Origin: Casuarius casuarius
Lineage: Eukaryota; Chordata; Aves; Casuariiformes; Casuariidae
Assembly (NCBI GenBank): GCA_003342895.1
Contig: PTFA01000035.1
Location: forward strand, 3,238,703 to 3,302,702
DNA length: 64,000 nt
Direction of reading: 5' to 3'
This document shows positions 38,501 to 48,725 of the stretch, piece by piece. The translations under genes and the position numbers were made by a program. How positions within the stretch are numbered: position 1 is the stretch's first letter; every line of letters starts with the position of its first letter. The notes beneath the pieces were generated by a model, which saw only the letters and a list, made by a program, of their open reading frames with translations, had not been told where the DNA came from and searched no databases.

Positions 38501-40950
38501 AAGTGATACTTAGTATATGCAATATATTCTTGACGCTCTCTCCATTTTTGTCTTCCTGTTACACCCACTTACTGCTTAAATTAGAGTGTGCATATTTTCA
38601 GGCTAAGGACTTTCTCTTCTTAAATGTTTATAGCTGTCTAGCATAGCTTGGGCCCTTTGAACGTTACTGAAAGACAATTAATAATACCTACAGTCCGTAA
38701 CAGGTACTAAGTCTAAAATAAGACTAAGAAGAAAAAGGGACATGTGGAAACAAAACTGGCCAACAGGATCTGGTCTGCTAGTTTAAGATTTTTTTTCTGG
38801 GAGACTCAACACTAAAGGGGAAAAAAAATGGGGAAGACAAAAATTGAAGCTTTTTCATATTGACCTGGTAAAGTGTGAAAGTTAGCACAGCAATTTCATG
38901 TGTGACAAACAGCCTTATTTTGCTTTGGCTTTGTCCACTTAGTGAACTATATTGAATGCAAACAAGGTATTTTTTTTCAGCAAGCAGTGTGTCCCTATGG
39001 AATTACTTTATAATAGTTACTTACAAGTGTTTGGGAAGTTACTGAGGAATAAGTGACATACTGTTGGCACTTTTATCTCAAACCACAAAAGAAAAAAGGC
39101 TGATTATCAAAGCTTAGTCTGTTAAGAGGTATGAGAATAATCTGAGACTGGAGATTTGAGCTTAGTGGTGCTTGGAGAATGCCTTACTTCTTCCTTGTCT
39201 GATACCCAGTTGTGTGTAAAACTGTATATGGACCAAATTTGTCTTGAAATAGTCATGTTCTTGTTTTCCACTTTAATTATGTGCTAATATAAGAGAAGGT
39301 GAGTAACAAGGTCTATAAGCTGGTAAGGTATTAGGCTGTGATATCAACCAATAATGTTTACATTTGGTATTAAAATAGCATGATTTGCTGCATTGTCAAA
39401 TCTTCCTTTCAGGAATTGCACGTTGAGACAATAATCTTTTAAAACTAAGTTTAATTCTTAGAAATTAAATGTCGCAGGGCATTTTTTTTAATGTCCTGAA
39501 AATAGATAAAATATTGTCTACTGATGGAATATTGTGAATTATCCAAGTTGAAATAACTATGTATAAATTTTTGAAAAATACTGTATCTGATCATTTGAAA
39601 TTACATTAATATAAATATATTTAGTTAAACTTCTAACTTCATGAATGATCATGGTAGTGACTTACACATCAGAAATGGAAAAACTTTGTTGAACTTACAG
39701 CTTTTTTTTAATGACATATCAGGGATATATGAGTTAATTTGTTAGCTCTGTTCTTGAATTTAGTCTTTCAAAGTAGAAATAAAAGGCTACAATTTACCCC
39801 TCTTTGGTGTACTTTGGTGAGGTTTCCTCATCTGAGTGAAATTCAGATCCCAAGACCTCTTCCCAAAGTCTTCCAGCTAGGTGAAAGCCTAGTATTTGTT
39901 GTATAAAATACAAAGTCCTTCAGAATGAAGCTATAAAGTGTGTTCTGATGGTATTGCTGTTAAATACAGGATAATGATAAACTGTTTTTTGTAGTTTATA
40001 GAATGAAATACAAAGAGTGAAAATAAAGTCTTTTAGAGATAAGAAAATGTATGTCTAAATTGTGCCTTAGAGTGGCATTCGAATGGAACAGTAGAAAAGA
40101 AAAAACGTAAGTACATGAAAATACTGTGCTGCCCAGTGTTCTCTCACAGCCTTTCTATGTGCAGTGTTTGTAAAGAAATAAGGATTTTTGTTTATCTGAG
40201 AAATGCACTCTGTTAAAAGTAAATGCTTGCTTTAATACATATATATACACACGCTGAATGAAGCATTTGGGAAATTTGTAGATTTTTTTTGTACAAAGCA
40301 TTTAACAAGCAAATGTCTGGTATGGAGAGGCCCTTTATATATGCAAGTGAAACATGATTACAGCTTGGCTTTTTGAAGGGGAAACAAAGGAGTAAGTGGA
40401 GATGGTAAAACAAGCATATTTTAGTGCTGTCTTTTGTCATGTTACGGTGTTGTGCTTCAAGCATTAAAGCATTGCTACATTCCCTCTTTTGCCCTTACAC
40501 AGTTACACAGTTAATTATCTTTCCTGGGTTGTGCATAAAGGGACTTCTAAGATTTCTTAATGGTCATTTATTCACTGTGTTTTGGGCTGTGCTGACTTAA
40601 TTCATACAAGGGCTTTGATGGTTTTCTATGTCTTTTATCAGCAATTTCATAAAACATGTTCACAGGCTTTTGTCTCTTTCTGCTCAGTTTTGCTCAAAGG
40701 TTTCAAAATTTGAATGTGTTTTTAAGAAACATGTTCATGTGTATGGACTGGAAAGAATTGTGGTAACCTAGCAGCAGTGTAGGAAAGCTAATTTGATCAA
40801 GGAATGATTTAAAATTGAAGTAAACCAACTGCAGATAACCTGAGCAATAGATATTCCTGTTTTAGCTTTTTGGGGGGAAGAAGGGGATAAGACCTTTTCT
40901 TGTTTCTCCACTTGCGTGCCTCCTGAAAAATGGCACTCAGTCAGGCTTGC
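29534..40950. other. FBXW7: Intron between alpha and gamma exons, second part
   Basis: AT-rich intron with no recognised exon. It contains a (TTTG)n stretch at about 30840-30860 and a C9 run followed by (CA)7 at 37358-37381. Open frames at 34023-34292, 35449-35998 (both strands), 36117-36329 (minus) and 37246-37524 were read and match nothing I know. They lack splice context and are treated as chance. Confidence 0.6.
37358..37381. repeat. C-run plus CA microsatellite
   Basis: Nine C at 37358-37366 are followed directly by (AC)7 to 37381. A simple repeat likely to vary in length between individuals. Confidence 0.9.
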
Positions 40951-40964
40951 TGCTAAGGCAGGTG

Positions 40965-41315
40965 TCTCCCCGCCGCCTTCAGGGCACCCTATTTTCAGAG
41001 GAAGGGAGTGGGTAGTAAAATTAGCAGAGAAACTCAAGGTGACTTTACTCTCTTCCCCCACGCCTTCCAGAGAAGGGAACGGGCTCTTCTCCTTCCCTCT
41101 GCTGTGGTGCTGAGCCTGGGTAGACTTCTCTCCAAACCCGCTGCGCCCAGGACGGGGGGATGACTCCGTTCCCGTGGCATGCCGAGAGCCGGCGGCCCGC
41201 GCACCGCTTCCCCGTGGCAGCAGGCAAGACGGGGCCGGGAGAGGGAGCGCGAACTGCCGGAGGAGAGGAGCAGAGCTCGGTGGGGTCTCAGGGCCCCCGA
41301 CACAAGTCAGGAGGG
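40965..41315 (+). promoter_or_regulatory. FBXW7: CpG-dense patch upstream of gamma exon, candidate gamma promoter
   Basis: About 19 CpGs fall within roughly 175 bases (41139-41310), including ccggcggcccgcgcaccgc and gacggggccgggagagg, which resemble GC-box/Sp1 contexts. Lower CpG density begins near 40969 (ccccgccgcc). The patch ends about 780 bases before the gamma start codon, an appropriate distance for a promoter of the gamma-specific first exon. No donor was confidently found in it, so the transcript could read through unspliced to 42092 or start closer to the coding exon. A 214-codon minus-strand open frame (40768-41412) spans the patch; it has no recognisable domain and is considered a by-product of the base composition. 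Confidence 0.45.
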
Positions 41316-42091
41316 ACAGGGAGAAAGAGTTAAAAATCGCAATGTGGGCAAAAATACAGTAGTAGTCAACTTCTATTAAAATAACATGCTTTTTCCTAGC
41401 CAATATCTTCATTTTGAGGGACTTAAAGGTTTTTGTTTATTTGGTTTTAACTTTCAGTCTTGGTATTTGACTTTGGACATTGTCTTCCTATGGGCAGGGG
41501 AGGAGAAATAGCAAAGTCCTGGTAAGGTTTTAGTTGCTGGCTGTCAATTTTTATTGAAACCCTAGAAGAACTCTTTGCCTGGAGAGCAGTAGGATTGACC
41601 CTGTGACAGCAGTATTACTGTTTGAAAATTAGGTTCGCATTTTTCCTCTCTGAAAGAACAACTCCAACTCATTTAAAAAAAAAAAAAATCTTCCTGTCAA
41701 GCGCACGTGTAAGTGCCTGTGGCTATTAAAACTCATGTTAGTTCTGATTTTATTCTTCGTTTTAAACGTCCAGATCTCTTTTCGGAGAAGGGTTCTTCTG
41801 ACATTGCAGGGGAGGTCCACCAGGCGTGTGAGTGGCAGGAGCAGTCTGCCTTCCCATTAGTACTTTAATTCCTGGCTATACTAGGATAGCTCGCACTTCA
41901 CTAAGCAGCAGACAGGTCAGGACACTTGGCAGGAGAAGGCTGAGAGACAAAGGCAGCAAGCTGTGGAGAGCTCGATCGCTAGTCCGAAAGCTTTATTTTT
42001 AAAAGAAATCATGCAACTTTGAAAGTAAAGATTTTTTTTTTAAATAATGCTCTTGCATTATTAGTAGACTTGACGAAGTAAGAACAGTAAA
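41316..42091 (+). promoter_or_regulatory. FBXW7: Probable promoter/5' UTR region of FBXW7 gamma
   Basis: This covers the stretch between the CpG-dense patch and the gamma ATG. A TATA-like ctttatttttaaaag lies at about 41991-42005. An in-frame stop TGA at 42071-42073 precedes the ATG, so the gamma frame cannot begin further upstream on a contiguous transcript. No acceptor-like pyrimidine tract plus AG lies close to the ATG, which suggests this is a true first exon, but the transcription start is not determinable here. Confidence 0.4.
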
Positions 42092-42238
42092 ATGTCCAAA
42101 CCTGGGAAAACTGCCATAAACCATGGCTTGGTTCCTGTTGATCTCAAAAGCGCCAAAGAACCTCTACCCCACCAAACTGTCATGAAGATATTTAGCATCA
42201 GCATCATTGCCCAGGGCCTGCCCTTCTGCCGTAGGCGG
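42092..42238 (+). CDS. FBXW7: FBXW7 isoform gamma-specific N-terminal coding exon (partial gene)
   Basis: 49 codons from the ATG at 42092 encode the gamma-specific N-terminus of FBXW7. It starts MSKPGKTAINHGLVPVDL, passes through SAKEPLPHQTVMKIFSISII, and ends GLPFCRRR before the donor gtaagc (42239). From memory the human sequence differs only around residues 7-9. The exon ends in phase 0, as does the alpha exon, so both can splice to the shared MKRKLDHG exon. The ATG has A at -3 (good context), and an in-frame TGA 21 bases upstream fixes it as the first possible start. Features visible are a hydrophobic stretch (about residues 31-45) followed by a basic RRR. In mammals the gamma isoform is nucleolar and expressed mainly in muscle-type tissues. 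The catalytic partner binding (F-box) and substrate binding (WD40) are encoded by exons beyond this window. An 82-codon minus-strand open frame over the same bases is a shadow. Confidence 0.95.
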
Positions 42239-45200
42239 GTAAGCATAAAGTTCTTTAAAATCTGAATTTTGAGCCTTGCCTTGTAGTTGAGTGCTTTTTC
42301 ATGGTGCATTCATTGCATGAGGAAGTACTTGTATCTGTACTGCCGGTTGCCTCAGGGTGCCACTGAGTAGCCCTTGGCTCATTTATTTCCATAATACTTG
42401 TGCTTCAGATTAATTAAAATTTGCACATGTTGTCTTAGGTATTACTTGTTTAAGGAGACATGCCAAAGATTCTTTTGTAATTGTTAACCGCACAGTTGAC
42501 AACAAATGCTGTACAAGGCAGGTCCATCCATATGTGTATATTTAGCTTTTATTCACCGTTTTAGCTGCTGTAAATAGTTTGGAATTAAAATCTATTGAAT
42601 GTAGTTCTGAATTGTGTTGGCACATGCGACTTGTTGGGTACTAAAGTAGAGAATTCAGAGATCTTAAACTTATCTAATATTTGAATGTGTTTAGTAAAAC
42701 TTCTTAAAACATAATTTTAATACTTTTGTAACTCTCAATAATGGAGATAACATTTTTGCTGTTACAGAAAATAAAAATAGCATGTTACTATGTGGAGGTT
42801 GAGATATAGTTTATATATAGACAATCCTAGCCTGACAAACTACCACGGGTCTTATACTACAGCTTCAGTAACTATGTGAATAAAGTTGCTCTTAAAATCT
42901 GATAGGAGTTTAAAAAGGAGTCTTTTAAATTTTGTTCTCTCTACACCATACAATTTTCAATAAAAGGTAAATATTTTAGAACCAACTTATATCATGACTC
43001 CGTTCCTTTCCTTATTACTTTTTGAAACATTTTTTTCCAATTATGAATAAATTTATTACTCTTTGAAATGAATTTTCTCCAAACCGCATTAAGTTTTCTA
43101 TTTCTACTGAACAAAAATTACTTCCATTTATTAATATCAAGTTTTAAAATCTGTCTCAACTTTTGCAAATGTGCTAGCTGTTTTTAAATGTCAAAAGCAT
43201 TTTCCTTCTTTTTAGTAAATTTACATGCAGTTAAATCACAATTTTGACAAGGGCAAGACTTGCCCTTGAAATCTTGATTTTTACTTTGTTGCTTTGAATG
43301 TCTATGTGAGAATATTTCTCATATGTAAAAGCTATGGCAGGTATTGAATGCTAGCAAAATGATACCAACCTGAAGAAATGCAAAAATTAGAACATGCCTA
43401 TGCCTGTCTGTTTTATAGTGGATCATGTACATTTCAGAAAAGTAATTCTTTTCAGAAATTCACTGTTATACATGGCTGTTCACTGAACAGCGAATAGGAG
43501 CATTTTATAACGTTTAAAGCAATAAAATAACTTTTTTTTAACAGACAGGCTTTCAAATTTTAGGTATGATTTGAGAGCTGTTTTCATGAAAATAAGCATT
43601 TGAAATTTGTGTTTGGATAGTTGTAGTTTCTTTGTCTTGGACAGTATGCAACAAAGAGGAAGGAAAAAATGTTTTTCCTTTAAATTTAGTGGAGTTGTAC
43701 ATGTTTTTCACAAGTCTTTCTAGGCTATATTAATATATTATGCTGTCAGAACATATTCTTTAATGCTAATGTTTAGTATGTATATTTTCTGTCGTGAGAA
43801 ATACAGTTTAGTGCATCACAAAATATATGAAAAATCAGTTAAAACGCAGCTCCCTGAAGACATTCTGTTGTTCCAAAACAGTCACCGTATCGCTCACTCG
43901 TCCTGTCCTAGATCATGTTCAAGCAGTTGGTTTAATGCCGTAGACGTTTTAGCTCTAATAGGGTTCTAAGGAGGTGTTCAACATCTGCTTTTATTTTAAC
44001 ATTAGGGCTAAGCTAGAAAACAATAATACTGAAATTTATATTTTACCAGCTAAGGTATCATCAACTTTTTAAATTATCACGTGTCTTATGAAACTAGTAA
44101 TTTTCAATACAGTGGCCACCGATAGCGGCAAAGATAGGAGCTCCGCCTCTGCTTTCGTGCCCCGCGATGTGCCCAAAGCCTGCGTGCAACTCAGAGCGAC
44201 TGCCATATCGGGCTCGTTCTTCATCAATATGCGCGTGGGCGTTGCATATGCACTCTGCATTGTCCTTTTCTTTTCCAAGCCGTGTTTTTCCGAAGTACTT
44301 GGTAGCCAAATCCTACTGGATTGCGGTGCATATGATAAGTGTCTTGAATTTTCTAAATATTAGAATGTAAATTAACTGTGCTGCTTTTTTTGCCTTGAAC
44401 CGTCCTAAGCCTGTTATGTGACAAAAGAAAAGACTTTTCCACCACAAAACAAAAAACTCCACACTATTCTAATTTCCTATTGTTTCAAAACCTATTTTCT
44501 TACTAGAAAATAAAACTCATTTTTGGGCATCAACTTGTTACACAAGTTTAACATTCTATTAAACGTACCAGGAACAAAAAAAGTATTTTCATGTAAAATG
44601 TGAGTTTTGATACAAATAGTCTTCACTGATGTGCCACTGTTAAATTTTTCTTAAATTCTACTTTTTATCTTAAAAAGAAATGCCTTGAATTATTTAGTAT
44701 TTAATGTCTAGGCCTAATCTTGATATGCTTTGTAGCATTAGTTACAGTTTGCTTCCAAATTATTGAGTTTGTAAGACACCAATCCTAATACCTATTTTTT
44801 TAATGGCAAATGGACAATTATGCCATTCAGACACTGGCATGACTTAAAGATTTCAGCCTTCTCCTTGTTTGAACTCGTTTCTTCACCTCCTTAATTGTAC
44901 ATTAAACCAACCAAAACATCTTTAAAATGTGATCTGTGATCCTTGGGAGTAAAAATACTTCCGCTATGAGAGCTGGTGGTTCATAGCTTCTGCATCCTCT
45001 GCATTGGTTATATTCGGCTTCTATCAAGTAGCGTACTATAAATGGTCACAACACTTAACAGTTTGCCCTTATGTATTTTGTCAGTTTGCTCATGTAGTTA
45101 AAACACTTGTCTCTGCAATACTACTAATCGGAATCGAGTTAAAAATAGTATTACTTGGCATTCTTTGTTTAGCACTTGAAAACAACTGTAGTAGATCGCT

Positions 45201-46539
45201 CTAAAAGTATTGCACTTGCAAAGTAAGTGTATAAATTCTTTCAAAACAGTCACTGCAAACATTCTGTATTGTTGAACGTAGACGCAACTGTGGTCCTCTT
45301 TTTAGCTGCTAACGTATCTTTCGTAGACACTGAAGTAGATTTTGCTATATAATATGAAGAAGCAACAAAGTCCTTTAACTAGTATGCATTTTGGGTATCG
45401 TATATCATTTAGCTATTCAGTGTGATCATCGAACATACTTACAGTCATGCATATTATGTATGTTCAAAAAGCAAGTGCTCTATTTTGTATCATGGCAAAT
45501 ACCTTCAGCTCGCTAAAAACTGGGCTCTAAATGAATGGTGTGATTCTTGCCTTAGCTAGCTCTTAAACCTCTAACAAAAGAAGCATTTTTTTTTCCTTCT
45601 GAACTGTTGTAATTCTTAACTATTTCAAAAATTATATTTTAAAAATGATTTCTTCCCTCTTTAGTTTTCCATGTTATTAAAAATTTCAGTACTTGCTGCT
45701 CTTAGTTGTATAATGATTTCCTCATTTTAGATACATATTTTTAAGAAGTGGTAATAAGCTAAAATATTTGTGAAAATGACTTGTGTGCTTGCAATGTTCC
45801 TCTATTTCAAGTGACTTAAAGTAGCACTGAATTGTTGTAAAGCATGGGTTTAACATGCACCCTGTGGTATTCTAAGCTAGAAAAGTTGGGGTAATAAATG
45901 TATCCATTTCCAATGCCTGTGCTTTCAGAAACAGGCAATTATCCTGTACCGTTTCGTGAGAACAGTTGTACCATATGACTGTAGGTTTCACCTGAAGTGT
46001 ATCCTACGAAAGTTAGGTAATTTGCCAACTCTTGATTTGTAAAATGATTCCCTCTGTAGGATGTATTTATTTTTGTGTTTGCTGAACGTCGGATAAAGCA
46101 TTTAAGCACTGATTTATATACCTACCTGTATTTTTAATTTGTAAGAGCATCCACTGGTCTTGCACCTTACACATGGAATAGGTCTGCTTGCTGCTGCAGT
46201 AGGGTACTCCTCACCAGACCGCAGTTCCTCTTCCTCCCTCCGGCTGTTTCTGGCTGTAATTATTTCCACTATTAATGTGTCTGATGCATAAATTTCACTT
46301 ACCTGGTCTTGTTTCTTTATCCCTTCATTTCTATGTTAAAAAAAAATCAAAACGCCCTTTGGGCAGTCATATCTACCTGCTTGTGGCCGCAGTTTAACCA
46401 GTTCTTGCATTCTGATCTTCAGGAAAATGTAAGCCTGATTTTTCTGCAACAAATCATGTAATTCCAGCACATAATTTCATGGATGACAGTAAGAAGTTAT
46501 TTAATGGACCAGAAAACAGTCTAGGCTTCTCTGAAATGA
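42239..46539. other. FBXW7: Intron downstream of gamma exon
   Basis: This starts with the donor gtaagc. It is AT-rich, with one notable CpG-containing block at about 44100-44300 that has open frames on both strands but no recognisable protein. A short inverted repeat, gaacatac/gtatgttc, lies at about 45430-45464. No further exon was recognised. The shared MKRKLDHG exon is not here. Confidence 0.65.
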
Positions 46540-46625
46540 TATATCCTCCAATCCCAACCGGGGAAAATACCTCCCTGTATTTCAGCTGGCTTTGGATCAG
46601 GTCCCGAGTACAATGAAAAGAAACC
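46540..46625 (-). repeat. Possible ancient amniote repeat fragment
   Basis: Read on the minus strand, the segment contains gggacctgatccaaagccag followed by ctgaaatacagggagg. This resembles the widespread old reptile/bird repeat that reads roughly 'cctgatccaaagcccactgaagtcaatgg'. Only about 40 bases match well, and the boundaries are unclear. Confidence 0.3.
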
Positions 46626-46729
46626 AAAGTATTTTTCCCTTAAACCCAAAATGGAAGAATACCCCCCTACACATCCCCCAAATTTCTTACCACTTGGTAA
46701 GAGGAGATTGTCAGAACAACGCAAAGAAA

Positions 46730-46762
46730 AAGTGTGTGTGTGTGCATATATATGTGTGTGTA
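46730..46762. repeat. TG/TA microsatellite
   Basis: An interrupted (GT)n-(AT)n-(GT)n run: gtgtgtgtgtg, catatatat and gtgtgtgtata. Simple repeat. Confidence 0.9.
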
Positions 46763-46895
46763 TAACCTTCTTTTTTTAATAAAATTGTGGGGAATATGAG
46801 AGTGTTACCAGACAAATAAGAGTACTCCCACATGCTCGAGTGTGTGCAGGAGACTTTTTGGTTCTGGGTTTTCTGGCAGGGAACTTGCATTATGG

Positions 46896-46909
46896 CCACT
46901 AGAGGTAAG
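46896..46909 (+). promoter_or_regulatory. CTCF-like half-match
   Basis: The sequence ccactagaggtaag matches the first ten positions of the CTCF core well (CCACTAGAGG) but departs afterwards. It lies about 4.7 kb after the gamma exon. Weak call. Confidence 0.2.
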
Positions 46910-47464
46910 AAGCGTCTTCAGGCGGCTCTCAGAAATTATTTTCTTTTAAAGCTGATTTAGCCTTTACTCTAATGGAGCATAGGCCACAGACTGATGAGTC
47001 AATGTCTACATGAGGCAAATGAGAGGAAATTTGTTTTCGTACCTATGCTTGTTCCCCGTAAGGGAGTATGTCCGTTACTCTGGATATCAAAATACTCTCA
47101 GTAAAGCCAACCTTATAGAGGTTTTACTTTTCATTCTATTAACCCTATAATTTACTGTATTTTTTAATTATTATTTTTGGAGCTTTGTTTTGGAAGACTT
47201 TTGGAATGAGACTGAAATCTCATTATAGAAATACAAATAATTTTGAGCAATGAACTATTTCTTCTTTTTTCTGTAAGTATATGCAGCATCTGCACTCCAC
47301 AGTGCTCTCCTCCAGTGCCTTTCGTCTCCTCTCACATCCTACGTGAGGTGATAGCCTTGAAGAAAGGCAATATGTTACTTACTCTCTCAATATGGAGTAG
47401 TGGCAGTCTGAAGATTGTCTTCTCCCCCTCTCCTTTCCTTCCTTCTTTCTGTGATTGTCTCTGT

Positions 47465-47820
47465 TGTCGGGCTTGCAAACCGGTTGACTGTTCTCTACTT
47501 GACAGAGAGCAAAGCGGGGATCGGAAACGAGAGCGGGGCAGAACCTCCCTTACCTACTTAATGTGAGGTCCATTCGGGGTGGCACAAACCAACGCGGCTG
47601 AGGAGGCCCCATGCTCGAGGTTTGCCCAGCCCGACCTAAATCCATCGCTTTCCCCGTAAGCCCGTGGGTGCAGGCAGATGCAGCGTGCCTTTGCGGCTCC
47701 GTGAAGCGCTACGGGCACAGAAGCGTGCTTCGTGCCCAGCCCTGCCCCGCCGCGGGACCTAGCCCAAGCTCTGCGCTTCAGCCAGCCCTTCGCGGGAGGG
47801 AGCGCTTAGTTTGCTGTTCA
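47465..47820. promoter_or_regulatory. CpG-dense patch in intron downstream of gamma exon
   Basis: About 21 CpGs fall in roughly 225 bases (47590-47815), with a less dense lead-in from 47465. The patch contains ccccgccgcgggacc and cttcgcgggagggagcgc. A donor-like ccccgtaagc occurs at about 47656. This could be a further alternative promoter or first exon of FBXW7, or an enhancer. Open frames of 90-107 codons cross it, as expected from GC richness, and none resembles a known protein. Confidence 0.4.
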
Positions 47821-48643
47821 AACAGCTGCTCCTTGGGTCCCATGGAAAAAAAGGAAATTGCTAGCCAAACGGTGCAGATTTAGTCCAACCTGCTGCACTG
47901 GAGAAGGGTCAGAAATACCTGGACAATCTGATGACTTTCCTGCAATTTTCTTCAGACTTCCACTGCGGCATGTCATAGCCCACAGACTCCCCGCCCAGAA
48001 TATTCACTGATCCTCTGTCACCATAATGATTCTTTGAGAATTGCTTGTATATTTAAATTGTGCTATTTCTGGGCGAGATAAAAGCAGCAGCAAGAAACTC
48101 ATTTATATTTAACACTACCTAAATGTTTTTCTTTGTGTTTTTGATGGCTTTAAAGCTTCCATCTCTCATACAATGAAAGATGTTATTCTATTCCAGACTG
48201 ATATGCAGGTGCACATGCTCAAAGCATGTTGTGAAGATTGTGAAGTCAAATCACTTAAATTTAGGAAGTGTCAGAATTAAGCTTGCCTGGGCGATTTGAC
48301 GCCTTTGTGCCCAGTTATTTAGATGTTTTTAGAAAACACTGTTGTTACCAAAGTTGAGCTGTTTAAACATGCTGGATTGACTTTGTGAAAGCTCTTTATC
48401 TGCTTGAATTCAGTCTGGTTTATCGTCTGTTTTGCCACCTCAAGCTCTGGAGACTGTAGCATCTGGTAAAAAAGAGGCAGAGTGGGGCACGGCAGTAAAG
48501 GGCCCCCATAAACTGACCCGTGTGCCGCTGTGCTGACTGTCTGGTCGTGCCTGAGGGGAGTTTATGAAATGTGAAATGAAGTACTCCGTTTAAGGCTTTG
48601 AAGCCTAATTGCCTGAACCATAAATCTTTTTCTCTTCTTGCAG
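47821..48643. other. FBXW7: Intronic sequence
   Basis: No gene or transposon recognised. It ends in the pyrimidine-rich acceptor tctttttctcttcttgcag described in the next entry. Confidence 0.55.
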
Positions 48644-48725
48644 TCCCTTGTGTCGTTCAGTAAACACTTTCCATCCTTCTACAGCAGATGAAGCCGTCCT
48701 AGTTTCCTGGGCAGATCCATTTCAG
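48644..48725 (+). other. Candidate cryptic or poison exon (82 bases)
   Basis: A strong acceptor (aatctttttctcttcttgcag) is followed 82 bases later by a CAG donor gtacga. Length and spacing are typical of an internal exon. If spliced after either the alpha or the gamma exon (both phase 0), translation would enter in the frame SLVSFSKHFPSFYSR and stop at the TGA at 48689-48691. Inclusion would therefore truncate FBXW7 and probably trigger nonsense-mediated decay. A second frame is open throughout but has no ATG. Conservation or transcript evidence is needed, and it may be chance. Confidence 0.2.

Noticed and set aside
42061..42309. 82-codon minus-strand frame
   Set aside because: It is the shadow of the gamma coding exon, whose plus-strand translation matches FBXW7 gamma almost perfectly and ends at a proper donor.
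45430..45464. Inverted repeat gaacatac/gtatgttc as a possible microRNA hairpin
   Set aside because: The stem is only 8 base pairs with a large loop, far short of a microRNA precursor.
46611..46690. ATGAAAAGAAACC at 46611, resembling the start of the shared exon (MKRK...)
   Set aside because: It continues NQSIFPL instead of LDHGSEV and has no acceptor AG directly before the ATG, so it is not the FBXW7 shared exon.
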